Positions 32,969-43,849 of a DNA stretch of 64,000 nucleotides are shown here, piece after piece. The position numbers and the translations under genes are program-made. The notes below the pieces were generated by a model. The model saw only the letters and a program-made list of their open reading frames with translations. It was not told the origin of the DNA and ran no database searches. The DNA comes from Blepharisma stoltei (lineage: Eukaryota; Ciliophora; Heterotrichea; Heterotrichida; Blepharismidae), in assembly GCA_914767885.1 (NCBI GenBank), contig CAJZBQ010000051.1, positions 914,501 through 978,500 of the forward strand, given 5' to 3'. Within the stretch, counting starts at the first letter, position 1. Each line of letters opens with the position of its first letter.

Positions 32969-34833
32969 CTAAAATAAAGGAGGTAAATCCATGTCGGATT
33001 TTACGTTTGATGGGGTTTCGCTGAATAGAAAAGTTTGTTTTTTCGAGTGCTTTGGAAGTATCAGCATAGGGAAATATTGTTCAGGAGTGTCATCAGCTTT
33101 TGGACTTCTTCGAAATGAAGAATTTAAGGCTCTTGAACTGTTGTTTAGTAGTTTATCAGCTTCAGGAGGGATTGAATTTGATAACCAATTAAGCAGAGAA
33201 GAGACACTTCGATATAAATCTACCCTTTGTCGGTTTTTTACAGCTGCGGATTCAGCTGATTTTAGCATGGTTTTTAAAATGTTTAAATGCAGCATTATAT
33301 GCATTTCTAGCTGCTTGTGTAAGTTTTCTATAGCTTGTGTAGCTAAATTTAGATCTTCCCGCCGAGCGGAAGTATCTATTAATGATAAGATATCGGATTT
33401 ATTTGCTTTGGCGCTTATCTGCTCTCTGATATCGCCTAGAGAGTTATAAATCGCCATAAAATTCTTATAGTCTTTATTGAAAATCTTATAAGTCGATTTA
33501 AAGTCATGAATTTTCTTTTCAACGATTTCTAATCTCTTATTATTGAATGTTTTTTATTTTTTTCAAAAATAAATTTATTTCTCTTTATACTGCTAAAACC
33601 TTCTATAATTTGCTATTAAATTATACACAGTATAAAAGAAGTTAAATGATTTTCAGATTTTATCTCTAATTCGGCAACTCTATTTAAAACTTCTTCTTTA
33701 TGATTCACAAATTCAGCTACTTTTAGAAAAGAAGGATGAATTGCTTTGATGCTATCAATATCATCTTTTGATGCTTTTTCTAATAAAAGTTCATCATATC
33801 TCTCTAAAACTAAATCAAAGGCTTTTATTTGTGATACGAAAATATTTATTTTTTCATCAAAAAAATCAAGTTTTGGGTACACATCAGCCTTAAAGCTGTC
33901 AGTAGTCTTTATATCAGTTTTTTCATTAACAAACCCCATAACAATATCAATTTCATGATTTCATGGCTTGGATTGGAAAGTTTTATTTAATTTTGATATT
34001 TCATGCCGAAAGGCTGCTGTGATTTTTTCTTGTTTCTCTTTATGATAGTCTATCAACCCAATTGTATCTTTTATTTCTCCTCTAACTTTTGCTACCTCTT
34101 CAAAGAAAACTTCCGCTTTTAAATAATTTTGTATTTGGTGACTGACTTTTGAGGTAATTCCTTGCTCCATCTCAAAAACCATATCTTTTGAGGCATATGC
34201 TGACATTTGGTAATTTAAAATTTCAATTTGTCGGTTTAAGCTGTTCACTTGTTCAGCTGTTGGACAAATTTTTACTTTTTCTTCTAATTCATTGAGCTCT
34301 GAGAGTGGGGCTTTGGTGCTAACTTTTTCGGCTAAACTGTTAACTTCTCTATAAGGCGCTTTTAAGGCTAAATCTTCTTTGATTTCTGCTATAATTTGAT
34401 CATCATTTGCCAAGCGTTCATTTATAACCACTTTTTCGCTATTCAGCAATGCAAGATTGTCTTGCAGCTCATAAAATTTGTCAAGTGTGTGGTCTTTAAA
34501 CATTGTTAAATCTTCTTTTAAATGTCTTATTTCATCTCCAGGCTCTAACAATTTACTTGCAACTTCTCGCAAAATATCAGCCTTGATTTCTCTAGCTAGC
34601 ACATTTAAATATGTAAAAGGGCTTCTCTCAAAAAGCGATTTCCTTTGTATAAGTCCTTTGAAATCTTTAATTATCGGTAAAATATCAAGCACATTTTCCC
34701 TCATCAAAAAATGCTCTTTTCGCATTTCTTCTAAAATGTTTCTAATTTCGATTATCTTATCATTCATCGATTCTATATCATTTTCTTTATTTATTCCTGC
34801 AGTTTGGCTGTCTAGTCCTTCTTGATTCTCCAT
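32969..34833 (-). CDS. Coiled-coil protein, possible cytoskeletal component
   Basis: 583 residues after removing a 113-bp IES (length divisible by three). Nearly all helical: IIEIRNILEEMRKEH, EIRHLKEDLTMFKDHTLDKF, LNELEEKVKICPTAEQVNSL, AELEIKSENHLEIVEKK. One TGA Trp at 33961 (SKPW). C-terminal 70 residues are Pro/Ser-rich with the end SDMDLPPLF. No family recognised. Confidence 0.7.
33533..33645 (-). other. IES, 113 bp, pointer TAA
   Basis: TAA copies at 33530-33532 and 33643-33645. Removal keeps the heptad register: KSENHLEIVEKKIHDF. Confidence 0.85.
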
Positions 34834-34928
34834 TTATATGAAATTCATATACTTTTCTCTATGAGGATTTCTTTTTTTTACATTTTTTATTAAAATATTT
34901 TTTTTTTAACAAAAAAGAATAAATCAAA

Positions 34929-37156
34929 ATGAATGAAAGCCAGTTAAAAAGTATCCCAACACTGGTTTTAGGAGACTTACCACCTAGAGAACGTGAACAT
35001 TATTTTAAGTTTTTAGTTGAAAATGAAGTCCAATTCGTGGAAGACGAGCATGGCTACTTTGTGGCAGTTATAAGAGTGATAAATCCCAAACGTAATGATT
35101 ATTTAGTTAATTCGACAACCACAAAAAAAGCAAAAGGAGATAAACAGAGGCTATTTCAAAGCACTTTTTCTTACCAGCAAAAGGTAGTTTCTAATGAAAG
35201 CCCTAAAGAAGAGCCATCAAGCCAGAGAAGCAAAAGTGTAAAAAATAAACAGAAAACCCCTAACTCCCACCCCAGTAAGCAATTTCTTGCTTATTCGTAT
35301 TAAATTTTATATGAATAGATTGAAAATTGCTTATTATTGGGGAGAAATGTCAAAAATTGGATTTTTCAATTTTTATCTGAAAATCCCCAATAAAAAGCAA
35401 TTTTCAATCTATTCATATAAAATTTACTATTTCAAAATTTGGGACTAAAACCCCCAAGGATTTTCTATTACTGGGAGAGGAAAAGAAATATTAGCCCATT
35501 TAAGCCAGATTTTTCCCCAAATCAAATGAAAGGGATTTCTGATTTTCTTGATCAAGATATGTCACAAAGCTTTGTAGGTTTTATATAGAAAAATAATGGG
35601 GAGAGTATGGATACAAAGAGATCGGTTAATTCTAAGACTCCAGATAGGCAGAGAGAAGATCCTATGAAAGTATTCTTAAAAAATACAAAATTCCAGAATA
35701 TGGTAAATTTATTAAAATTACAATCAGGAACTCATTTAAGGCCAAAAATATTATCAATTGGAAACTTAATAAGGGCTATTGAAGAAATATATAACGCAAA
35801 ATATAAGCAAGATACAGCGATTATTGAAGAAGAGCTAGTAAGGAAAGCATCAAATAAGCAGCCTGTGCCATTTCCTGAATTTGTTGCTGATTATTTGGCT
35901 GATAAATATAAAAACCGCAGGATGATTGAACAAAACACTATAGATTTATGCCAGTCATTAGAAACTTATGAAAAAGACTACGTAGAAATCAAAACTTTTT
36001 CCAATTTTTTAACTGCGTTTTTGGATAGTGATGATTTAATTTTCTTTTTATTTGTAAGAAACTCCATACAAAAAATCTTAGGCTTGCAATTTGCACCTAA
36101 ATTCCCAGGCCAAAGAGTTACAGAAGACACAAGATCAATATTTTTAAACATGAAGCAATGCATAAAAGTCACAAATGTCGTTTTCGCTGACGAAGAATCT
36201 CTACAAAAAACTTTTATAAGCCAAGTCGACAAGGTAATGCAAAATTCTGATAACTTAGAATCTCTTATAAACGTAGCTTCCTTTATGGAGTTATTTTTAG
36301 AAATTTATCATGAAGTCCAGCCATCCCGCCATATGATGAATTCTAACCTTTCTCCTTTCCACTCAGACGATTCTCCAAAACACCAAGAAGATATTCTTTA
36401 TTAATTTAAATAAAAAAAAAATAAAAAAAAATTTAAATTAAAATATTCAATAAAAATAATTATACATTTGCTGAAAGCATGATTCACCATGAAAATGAAT
36501 TTGAAGGGGAAAGCGAAATACTTAAAAGCCTTGATTTCAGTAGCATGCTAAAAAGCGTGTATTCAGCTCCTAAAGATACACCTCCATTATTGTCAGAAAA
36601 AATGATGAAAAGTAGTGACTTTTTTGAAAAAAAATCAAATGAGAATTCTGAGTCAAAATTACCAGAAATGCCAGTTAGGGTTGCACAGAGACCTGTTGAG
36701 CCTGTAATAAAAATAGCTGAGCCAGTAAGAAAAGGCAGCACTCCTCGCCAATCTCCTCAAGATGATTTAAAAAAGTCTTGCATTGATTATTCAGATTCTA
36801 AGCTGGTTGACCAATTTGTGCTACTTATCCTTAAATCTCTTACTGATGTCCCACGGCCTGTAATAACAGAAATCCGCCCACAAGTAGTTTCATATCTGTC
36901 TGCAAAAATGACTGGCTTAATAGAAGCTCTTTTTAGCTTTGATAAGCGAAGATGGCTAGAACTTCTGGAAACTGACAATAAAGAATCATTAAAACATGTA
37001 GAAGTTTTACAAAAACAAGTGAGGCAGCTGCAGAGAACAATGGCTTCAGAAGAAGATATTGATAGCATATGCCGAACTATTTTGCAGACTCCTGAATTGA
37101 AAAAACTTATAGGTTCTCATATTACGAATTTATCACAACAATATGCTAATAAGTGA
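34929..37156 (+). CDS. Hypothetical helical protein with hairpin IES and intron
   Basis: Joins four blocks: MNESQLKSIPTLVLGDLPPRE..., then after a hairpin IES FYYWERKRNISPFKPDFS..., then after a 15-nt intron KNNGESMDTKRSVNSKT..., then after a 62-bp IES TFAESMIHHENEFEGES.... With IES 35241-35447 removed the whole is divisible by three (about 647 residues). A compact helical block (IGNLIRAIEEIYNAKYKQDT ... FVADYLADKYKNRRMIEQN) recalls ciliary or centrosomal proteins, but no family is named. Confidence 0.6.
35241..35447. mobile_element. Hairpin IES, 207 bp, pointer TAAAA
   Basis: Large inverted repeat: AATTTTATATGAATAGATTG and its reverse complement around 35305-35435 with a CCCCAATAA core. TAAAA at about 35239 and 35446; this choice keeps frame (RSKSVK|PPRIFYYW). 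An alternative start at TAACTCCCACCCC 35258 looks more MITE-like but breaks the frame. Confidence 0.65.
35574..35588 (+). other. 15-nt intron
   Basis: GTAGGTTTTATATAG; removal joins QDMSQSF to KNNGESMDTK and removes the in-frame TAG. Confidence 0.9.
36402..36463 (+). other. IES, 62 bp, pointer TAT
   Basis: TAT at 36399-36401 and 36461-36463; almost pure A/T. The shortest resolved IES here. Removal joins HQEDILY to TFAESMIHH. Confidence 0.85.
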
Positions 37157-37517
37157 TAATAATTTCTTATTATAAATAATAAAGCAATACATCATAGGAT
37201 CATAATTATCAATTTGCTTTAAAATCAGACAGAGATTTTATTGATTAGATAAGGCTAATTTGAAAATAATTAAAAAATAAATTTTAGTCATAGAGGAGAT
37301 CCTGATAAAATGTAAATTTAAATTTTATAAATATAATCTTACATTTTTATTTCTTGGCTATCGGGAATGGGCAATTTTCTGACTCCCCATGTTTTAAAAC
37401 GAGCAATATTTTTGCTTGAAATTAAAGCGATTATTTTTTTTTTAATATTTTATAAAATTTATCTTTAGAACCAAAGCTACCTTAAAATTTAAGAAAATTA
37501 ACGAGAAATTCTAACAA
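37157..37517. other. AT-rich intergenic spacer
   Basis: Convergent spacer; no repeat, gene or structural RNA seen. Confidence 0.5.
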
Positions 37518-39335
37518 TTATAAATTAAATTTAAAGGGGGTTGAGGAATTTGAGTCATGAAATGGGGTTTCAGCTGAATTTAGATCACGAAATGGAGTTT
37601 CATCTGAAATTCGAGTATCAGATTCTTTAAAGCAAGGACTGCGATCGGCCGAAGGGCTATATACTAAATCTGAGCCTCCTTTATCACTTTCATTGAGTGT
37701 TTCTAAAGAAAGACTTATTGTGAGAGGTCTATGCATAGCATCAGCGCTCGAAGAATTCATGGACTGATTCGATGATTTTCTAGAGATATCATTATCTGTA
37801 GGCTCGTCTAAAACAATGCTGCTAGTTCTCTTATTCCTCAATAAATTCTTATAATATTGTAAATTCTCAGTTAATTCTATGATTTTTTGTTTATTTTTGT
37901 TTATTTCTTCTCTATCACTTTGCAGCTGCTTATTTAAATTTTCTATAGTTCATTGCACTATTTAAGGCTTAGGTTCTACACGTTGAGAAATCATTCCACA
38001 TGTGGAACCAAAATCCGCATGCAGAATTACGATCAGAATTGCTCCACATCGGATTTTGGTCCAACACCTAAAAGATTTCTCCACGTGTTGAACCCAATCC
38101 CTAAATAGTGCACTTAACTATATATCTTTTCTTGCTTTGATTTTTATTTTTTTATTATTTTTCAATAGCATTTTGATATGCTCACTTAATTCCCCTATTG
38201 TGATATCTTTGTCTTTTAATGCTGTAGTTAACTCTATTCTTATAGATAGAAATAAAATATTTTTCTTATTTATTCAGTCTCTCATTTTATTATAAAACAG
38301 ACTCCACCTTTAATATTATTAATTCACTTTCCTTCATAAGCAATAAATTTTCCCTCGCAAGCTTTTTATAGTAATTGCCCGAGGATGGCGCTATCTGGCG
38401 CCATCCTCGGGCAATTCAAAAATGGCCCCACACGGGAATTGAACCCACGTGTCGGGCCATTTTTGGTGCGTGGAAGTCGATGTTCTCCAAATACCAAAAA
38501 TGGCCCCACACGTGGGTTCAATTCCCGATGTGGGGCCATTTTTTTAAATTGCCCGAGGATGGCGCGAGATAGTGCCATCCTCGGGCAATTGCTATAAATC
38601 TTTTGCTAAAAAGCTTAACAGAAATCCTTTCTTGCTCTAATTGGCTAGCTAATTCAGCTTTATTTTGCAATTCTTTAGCCTGGTATTCAATTCACTCCTC
38701 ATATCCTTTTTTTATATTGACTAAAATTTTAGTTAATGGATTAGAAAACATCAATAACTCATTTCATATTTCCTGGTATACTTTAAATTTCCCATGTGAG
38801 ATCGGGCTATTATTTTTGATTTTTTCTATCAGTCTGCATTCTAATGATGAAATTTCTCTGTTTTTGTCTATTGAGGATAAAGTTGAGTCTGTCGTGTCTC
38901 CTCGTTGATTAAAATAAAGATCTGGAGTATATCGTTTAAATATTTATAATAATTAGGCTATACAGGCTTGGCACCTAATTTTTATATGAAAATAAAGGGT
39001 ATAGAGTTATAAAAATAGGCAAAAATAATTAAAAAATGTATAATAGTGCTTGTATTTAAGGAATGGTTAGAATTGCTGAGTTTAGATAAAGTGAAACTTT
39101 TACTGAACTCTGAATTAATTTTTTTATGGATTTTTGGATGGTTTTTCTTTATTAAAAGCGGAGCTTCATAAGGAGAAGTTGTAGAGAGCACGTTTTTCTT
39201 ATGTTTTGGGAGGGTAATAGCTGATGGACTGATATGAAAATTAAATGGAGAGTGATTTCGGTGTAAAACTGGATTCTCTGGAGAAGTTTGTGGGCTGATT
39301 TTCAGACTTTGTGAAAAGGTTTTATAAATAGACAT
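37518..39335 (-). CDS. Coiled-coil protein carrying four IESs, two of them hairpins
   Basis: After removing 38929-39041, 38368-38595, 38232-38313 and 37947-38123 the frame is open and divisible by three (405 residues). Ser/Lys-rich N-terminus (MSIYKTFSQSLKISPQ), central coiled coil (WIEYQAKELQNKAELASQLE, RFKKLARENLLLMKESELII, LTTALKDKDITIGELSEHIK, DIENLNKQLQSDREEINKNK), then a disordered tail with repeated ETPFRD/ETPFHD. No family recognised. TGA Trp at 38696 (EEWIEY) and in EIWNELL. Confidence 0.7.
37947..38123. mobile_element. Hairpin IES, 177 bp, pointer TAT
   Basis: TAT at 37944-37946 and 38121-38123. Palindromic arms GTGCACTATTTAGGGATTGGG... with the complement CACTATTTAAGG. Removal joins KARKDI to ENLNKQLQSD. 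Confidence 0.85.
38232..38313 (-). other. IES, 82 bp, pointer TAA
   Basis: TAA copies at 38229-38231 and 38311-38313. Removal keeps the coiled-coil register (KESELIIL|TTALKDKD). Confidence 0.75.
38368..38595. mobile_element. Hairpin IES, 228 bp, with GATGGCGC arms
   Basis: Ends GCAATTGCCCGAGGATGGCG and its complement; contains nested short hairpins GAGGATGGCGCTATCTGGCG and a central inverted repeat around AATGGCCCCACACG. TA pointers at 38367-38368 and 38595-38596. Removal joins LFSKRF to KKLARENLLL. Three shadow ORFs here arise from the palindrome. Confidence 0.85.
38929..39041 (-). other. IES, 113 bp, pointer TA
   Basis: TA-TA junction gives SLNTSTI|TPDLYFNQRGD, the only nearby choice that keeps frame and clears the stops. 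Confidence 0.65.
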
Positions 39336-39475
39336 TATTAATCACGGATTCAAAAATATAATTAATAATCTAATAAACCTCGGTATTTCAACAAAATTTT
39401 TTTCATTCAAAATTTATCCTAAATAACTGTGAGAAGATAATTAAAAAGTTCAATCGATTATTTTCACCAATTTTT

Positions 39476-39916
39476 TTATAAATTATAACTTTTCGGCTTA
39501 GAAAGCCGTTCAATTGATTTTTTTTGCCTGAAGTATCTTTTTTGGAAATCAGATTTCTGCTTAGAATTCATCCAAAAATCAGAATATGTATTGCTATGGA
39601 TTAAATAGCTTCTTAGGTTTCCTTCAAATTTAAAGTTCCTGTCAGAGCAAGCGCCTCTTTCAAATCCTCCAGCAGTATCCGCAATATACCCATCTCTTCC
39701 AGTACCATTTGATTTATATCTAACTGTCCTGCACGGTGTAGTAGGAGTAACGACTCTTGTTTTTCGTTTTCCCATCAAAGATCCTATTGGAAATTCAGGC
39801 ATGGTATTAAGAGGTCTATATAGTCCTCCATTGTCGTGGGCTATATAAGTATCTCTTCCAGTTCCATCACCTCTATAATAGAGCGATTTTGAATGCGGCC
39901 TTCCAGAGTTAAGCAT
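39476..39916 (-). CDS. Small protein with repeated GTGRDxYI motif
   Basis: 146 residues, no IES. Two copies of a motif, YYRGDGTGRDTYIAHDNGG and YKSNGTGRDGYIADTAGG, about 60 residues apart. Similar GxGRDxYI motifs occur in flagellar/axonemal proteins of protists, so a microtubule-associated role is possible; this is from memory and weak. Basic, Tyr/Arg-rich overall. Confidence 0.65.
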   Translation of the reverse strand: MLNSGRPHSKSLYYRGDGTGRDTYIAHDNGGLYRPLNTMPEFPIGSLMGKRKTRVVTPTTPCRTVRYKSNGTGRDGYIADTAGGFERGACSDRNFKFEGNLRSYLIHSNTYSDFWMNSKQKSDFQKRYFRQKKSIERLSKPKSYNL

Positions 39917-40048
39917 TTCTTACTCTTTATAATAAAAATTATTTTTTATTTTTTTTTTAAAAAAATTATTCTTTGAAGAGATTTAGCAGTTATTTTATGT
40001 TTATGAAAATATAGCCGATTGAATGATTTAAAAGGTCATTATAATAAA

Positions 40049-40282
40049 ATGGAATACGCTTATTCAGCTTCAAAGATCATCTTACCTGTATTAGTTACTG
40101 GGATCTATTATACTCATTGGCGTGCCTCTAAAGAAGCAGAGAACGACAAGCAAATAAAAAAGCACTGTCAGAAACAAGATGCTGATTTATATATGTGCAT
40201 GATCTCTAATGGAAACAAGAAATTATGCAAAGATGCCCAATCTGAATTGGATTATTGCGTATATCAGCACAGAGGATATTAG
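40049..40282 (+). CDS. Twin CX9C (CHCH) protein with N-terminal membrane helix
   Basis: 77 residues. Hydrophobic segment ASKIILPVLVTGIYYTHW then two exact CX9C motifs, CQKQDADLYMC and CKDAQSELDYC. Such proteins are oxidised by the Mia40 pathway in the mitochondrial intermembrane space and often belong to respiratory complexes. The frame is open upstream to 40019, but the first ATG with good fit is 40049. Confidence 0.8.
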   Translation: MEYAYSASKIILPVLVTGIYYTHWRASKEAENDKQIKKHCQKQDADLYMCMISNGNKKLCKDAQSELDYCVYQHRGY

Positions 40283-40407
40283 ATAATATCTTTTAATTTA
40301 CATTGTGTTTTAAAATAAATAAAAGATTAAATTCTCAAAGAAATCTTTTCACGTATGAAAATTCATATAATAATTCATAATATCAGCAAATAAAGCTATT
40401 TTCATAA

Positions 40408-40950
40408 CTCTCCCCCCATCCTTGATCGAATGACTCGCCATCGTTCGATCAAGGATGGGGGTTAAAAAAATTTTTTTGGTAACAAAAAAATTTATATAAA
40501 ATAAAAAAATATATATATATATTTTATTTTATTTACTTTTAAATAAGAGTGTTAAGAGTATTTCATAATTATTTTTACAGCAAAAAATTGAATTAATTTC
40601 ATAAAAATACCAATTTTTTATATTTTTTGATCTATTAGCTACCCCTTAAAACTGTATAAATTTTAATTTGTTCCTCATTTAAATTAATTTTGTTTTTTAA
40701 AAATTTTAAAGAATCTCTATTTTATTAGATTATTGAGGTTTTAAGCCTAGGTTGATAACTAAATCACTTCGGATGGTCGACTCCGAAGCTTTCTGTCGTC
40801 TCAAGTCTTTGAAAACACTTCATTATGTATATCTTCCCAAGCTTTTGATAACTATTATATTTTTATATATATAAAATTTTGCATGATATGAAAATCGTTC
40901 GATCAAGGATGGGGGTTAATTTCCCCAATTTTTAGGATGGGGGGGAGTAA
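40408..40950. mobile_element. MITE of a second terminal type, 543 bp
   Basis: TAA at 40405-40407 and 40948-40950. Termini CTCTCCCCCCATCC and GGATGGGGGGGAG, with internal hairpins around GTTCGATCAAGGATGGGGG. Same C/G-run ends and TAA duplication as the main family but a different sub-terminal motif (TTGATCGAA). Confidence 0.8.
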
Positions 40951-41151
40951 GAAAAATTTTTTCCCAACATTCTTAATACTCTTATTATAAAAATAATTAT
41001 TTTAAAATGATCCAAAATCTTATATATAGACTTAAAAAATTTAAATTAATTTTAGCAGAAAAGTTAAACATTTTATTCAAGCAATTTGATGTAATTTTAC
41101 CAAAAATCGACGGGATTATGCTTTTGGGAATTTTTAGTTAAAATCTTCTTA

Positions 41152-41512
41152 CTCCCCCCCTCCGTGAGTGAACAAAAAAAATTTTGTTCACTCACGGAGG
41201 GGGGTTAATTTTTTTTTTTAAAAAATTTATATATAAAATTTTATAAATAATATTTTTTTCGAAATTTAAAAAAAATCCTAATTCGCAAAAATTGGAAAGC
41301 AAATACTAATTTAATTTATAAAATTTATGTTTTTAAAACGCAATTCGTTTAAAATAAACAGAATTAGCTCTAGATTTCATTATACTAATTATCATTTATA
41401 TATCTAAATTTTTTCTATTAAAAAATTTTTGTTAACTCACGGAGGGTGGGCTTTTGGGCAAGAAATAGCGATTTTTCTAATGGTTTTGTTCACTCACGGA
41501 GGGGGGGAGTTA
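41152..41512. mobile_element. MITE, 361 bp, intergenic
   Basis: TTA at 41149-41151 and 41510-41512. Left end is a perfect hairpin CCTCCGTGAGTGAAC...GTTCACTCACGGAGG; right end repeats GTTCACTCACGGAGGGGG. Interior nearly identical to the copies at 29.2 and 43.9 kb. Confidence 0.9.
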
Positions 41513-41536
41513 ACAAGAAAATATAAACTAAGATAG

Positions 41537-41758
41537 CTACTTTCCTCTGTTAACTTGAGCAGCATTAGCAACAGGGCCGCTTTGATATTGAGGAGCGGGA
41601 AGAGACTGGACTGCATCAAGCTCAATTACTTCAATTGTCGCATCAATTTCTTGTAAAAGCTGCAAAATTGAATTAGCTTTGTTTTGATCCCCTGACTGTA
41701 TTGCCTCTGTCAAAATTTGGCTTAAATATTGATTTTCTACTTCTGGCTCGTCTTCCAT
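41537..41758 (-). CDS. Small hypothetical protein
   Basis: 73 residues, MEDEPEVENQYLSQILTEAI... with an amphipathic helix pair (AIQSGDQNKANSILQLLQEI) and a Pro/Gln/Ala tail. No domain recognised. Starts 88 bp downstream of the next gene's stop, same strand. Confidence 0.5.
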   Translation of the reverse strand: MEDEPEVENQYLSQILTEAIQSGDQNKANSILQLLQEIDATIEVIELDAVQSLPAPQYQSGPVANAAQVNRGK

Positions 41759-41845
41759 TTAGATTCTGCAAATAATTATTATCATATTAGAAATGCTTAA
41801 AATTCATAATAAACACTATAATTTTATATATTAAAATATTAAATA

Positions 41846-43814
41846 TTACTTATACTCATGTTTCGGATTTTTAGTCCTTTGCCACTGCATATTTGCCATA
41901 TAAATTTCGTCTACTGGTTTTCTGTTATGAGACTCCTTTCTTTTAATTGAATTTTCTGATGGATCTCTTGCAATATGAGGATCATTCCACTTTACTGAGC
42001 TAAGTTGGGAATAATTTGACTTTAATCCTAGGTTTTCTTTATGAGTTTTCAATGCAATATTTTCATCAGCCAAATCTAACTGTAATCTTTATTGATATTG
42101 CAATTTTCTGTGGATGGCGCTATTTTGGACTTGATTTTCCCAGTGGGAAAATCAAGGCCAAAATAGCGCCATCCATGGGAAATTAGAACATCCTCTGCTG
42201 CGGATTTTTCTCCGCTAAAAGGGCTTTTTCGTGCCGTAGCACCTGGCCACGGTGTCCTGCAGAGGTCAGGACAAAGCTGCTGGAGCAGATCAGTGAAGGC
42301 TGATATGGAGAAGAGGCGAGCAAGTCCCAAAATAAGTATTCTAAGGCACCTATCGTCAACGTGCCAATAGCGACAACCAAAGAGAGAATCCTGGAACCTG
42401 ATGATGGAACCCTAGAGCAAATCTAACTAGGTGAGGCTTCCTGGTGACATCAATTGGCTAATCGGTATGCCAACCAGAATTCTATTCAGAAATTTAAACA
42501 TTAATAAGTAATCTTTTTAAGTCTTTTTCTGCATTTGTTGAGGTCCTTATCACGATTTTCCCATTACCTTTACAAGTCCCAGTAATATTATCATCATCTA
42601 TTTGTATTGATACTACATGGACACTGCTACAAATTTTTTTTATCCCTTCCTTTGTAATATTTCTAGGCAAATTTTCTAAATCATATTCTACAATAGCAGG
42701 CTCTTGGGTTTTCCCTTGACTTTCACTATAATTTTGCATTGAGCTTGCCATTTCTCTATTTTTAAACTGCAGAGGATTCTGAGGATCAGCTCTATTTGGC
42801 TGAGGGGTTATATTTCTTTCCTGGTAGTCTTCATTTCCCCATAGATTTTTTGATTTAAATTTCTGGGCATCATAATCTTCTTCTCTTGTATAAGTCCTTG
42901 CATCATTTTCTGTTCATTTTTGGGTAGCTGCAATCAGCTTGTCTGGGCATTTATTATGAGCATATTCACTGGGCTCTCCAAATATGTCTGAGTACATATG
43001 GTTTTTCCTTCTTTTTTCTTCATTATAGGTATCATGCTGCTGACTTGGGGCTTGTCTAGGTTCTTGTTTGCCAAAAATAGAAGACTCTCTCATTTCAAGC
43101 CTTCTAGATTCAGGGGAAAACTGGGTTTTTCTAGTTTCTTGAGGGTTTTCTCTTTCAAAATCTTTGTATTGACTTGGGTAAAAAATTGTGGATTCCATGT
43201 TTTCACGTTTTCTTTGCCTTGAAGACACATCCCCTCGTCTTTCTGTATTATTTTCTTCTTTTTTAGGGAGTTGTTTTATATGCTGAGAACTTCCATATAA
43301 TTCTGAATATTTTCGGTTAAACGCAGAGGTCTCTGAATATTTTGGCTCAAAGTCACGTGAGGTCTTTCTGATGTTTTCTTTTTGGTAGTAATTATTTTGG
43401 TCGTTTCCTAGCAAATTAGGAGTATCAGAAGGCTTAGATGGACGAGAATTTGAATCTTCATATTCAAATTGATTTGAATTTTGGACACCAAACTGGCGTT
43501 CTTGATTTTTATTTCTGCTATACTAATATGGTTTATTAGAAAATTTTTTAAAAAACATAAAAAAATGATTATTTATAGGAAAAAAACATAGTCTTGCTGG
43601 AGTCATAATAGGTATAGTCATTTCCTTGTACATTTCTATAGTCTCTTGGCTGGCTCCTTCCATAATCAAGGCTTAATGAGTCACATGACCGTTGTCTTAA
43701 CTGCCGATTATTGAAACTTTCTCTTTCAATTGTACTTTTGTTCTGAGAAATAGAGCTTGATTCAAAAATTGAAGATTGGAATTGCGAATTCCTTCGAGTT
43801 CTGGCTTCAGACAT
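41846..43814 (-). CDS. Hypothetical disordered protein with short folded core
   Basis: 484 residues after removing R8 (42091-42516) and an IES (about 43520-43607); length divisible by three. Long Ser/Arg/Gln-rich region with repeated SxIFG/SELYG/SDIFGEP-type motifs, a TGA Trp at 42911, then a compact segment (VEYDLENLPRNITKEGIKKI ... VVSIQIDDDN) with beta-alpha-beta look, a helix DLKRLQLDLADENIALK and a basic tail. Not assigned. Confidence 0.6.
42091..42507. mobile_element. Composite insert R8: hairpin plus retroelement-like body
   Basis: Flanked by GTAATCTTT at 42082-42090 and 42508-42516. The left part (about 42103-42183) is a palindrome with GATGGCGCTATTTTGG arms; the rest is GC-rich, ORF-less sequence. 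Excision joins DLKRL to QLDLADENIALK and keeps frame. A second possible duplication CAAATCTAACT (42071, 42440 region) suggests two insertion events. Confidence 0.75.
43520..43607 (-). other. IES, about 85-88 bp, pointer TAT
   Basis: Removal joins GNDYTY to SRNKNQERQFG; two adjacent TAT codons leave a one-codon ambiguity. Confidence 0.75.
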
Positions 43815-43849
43815 GATTTAATTTATATGAAATTTACTGTACAATTACG

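Noticed and set aside
37944-38123. Rho-independent terminator or riboswitch-like hairpin
   Set aside because: The long palindrome is in a eukaryotic coding region and is bounded by TAT repeats that restore frame on removal, so it is an IES.
38366-38597. Three mutually similar open frames on both strands
   Set aside because: They are products of a palindrome: the same sequence read from each arm. The segment is a removable hairpin in a coiled-coil gene.
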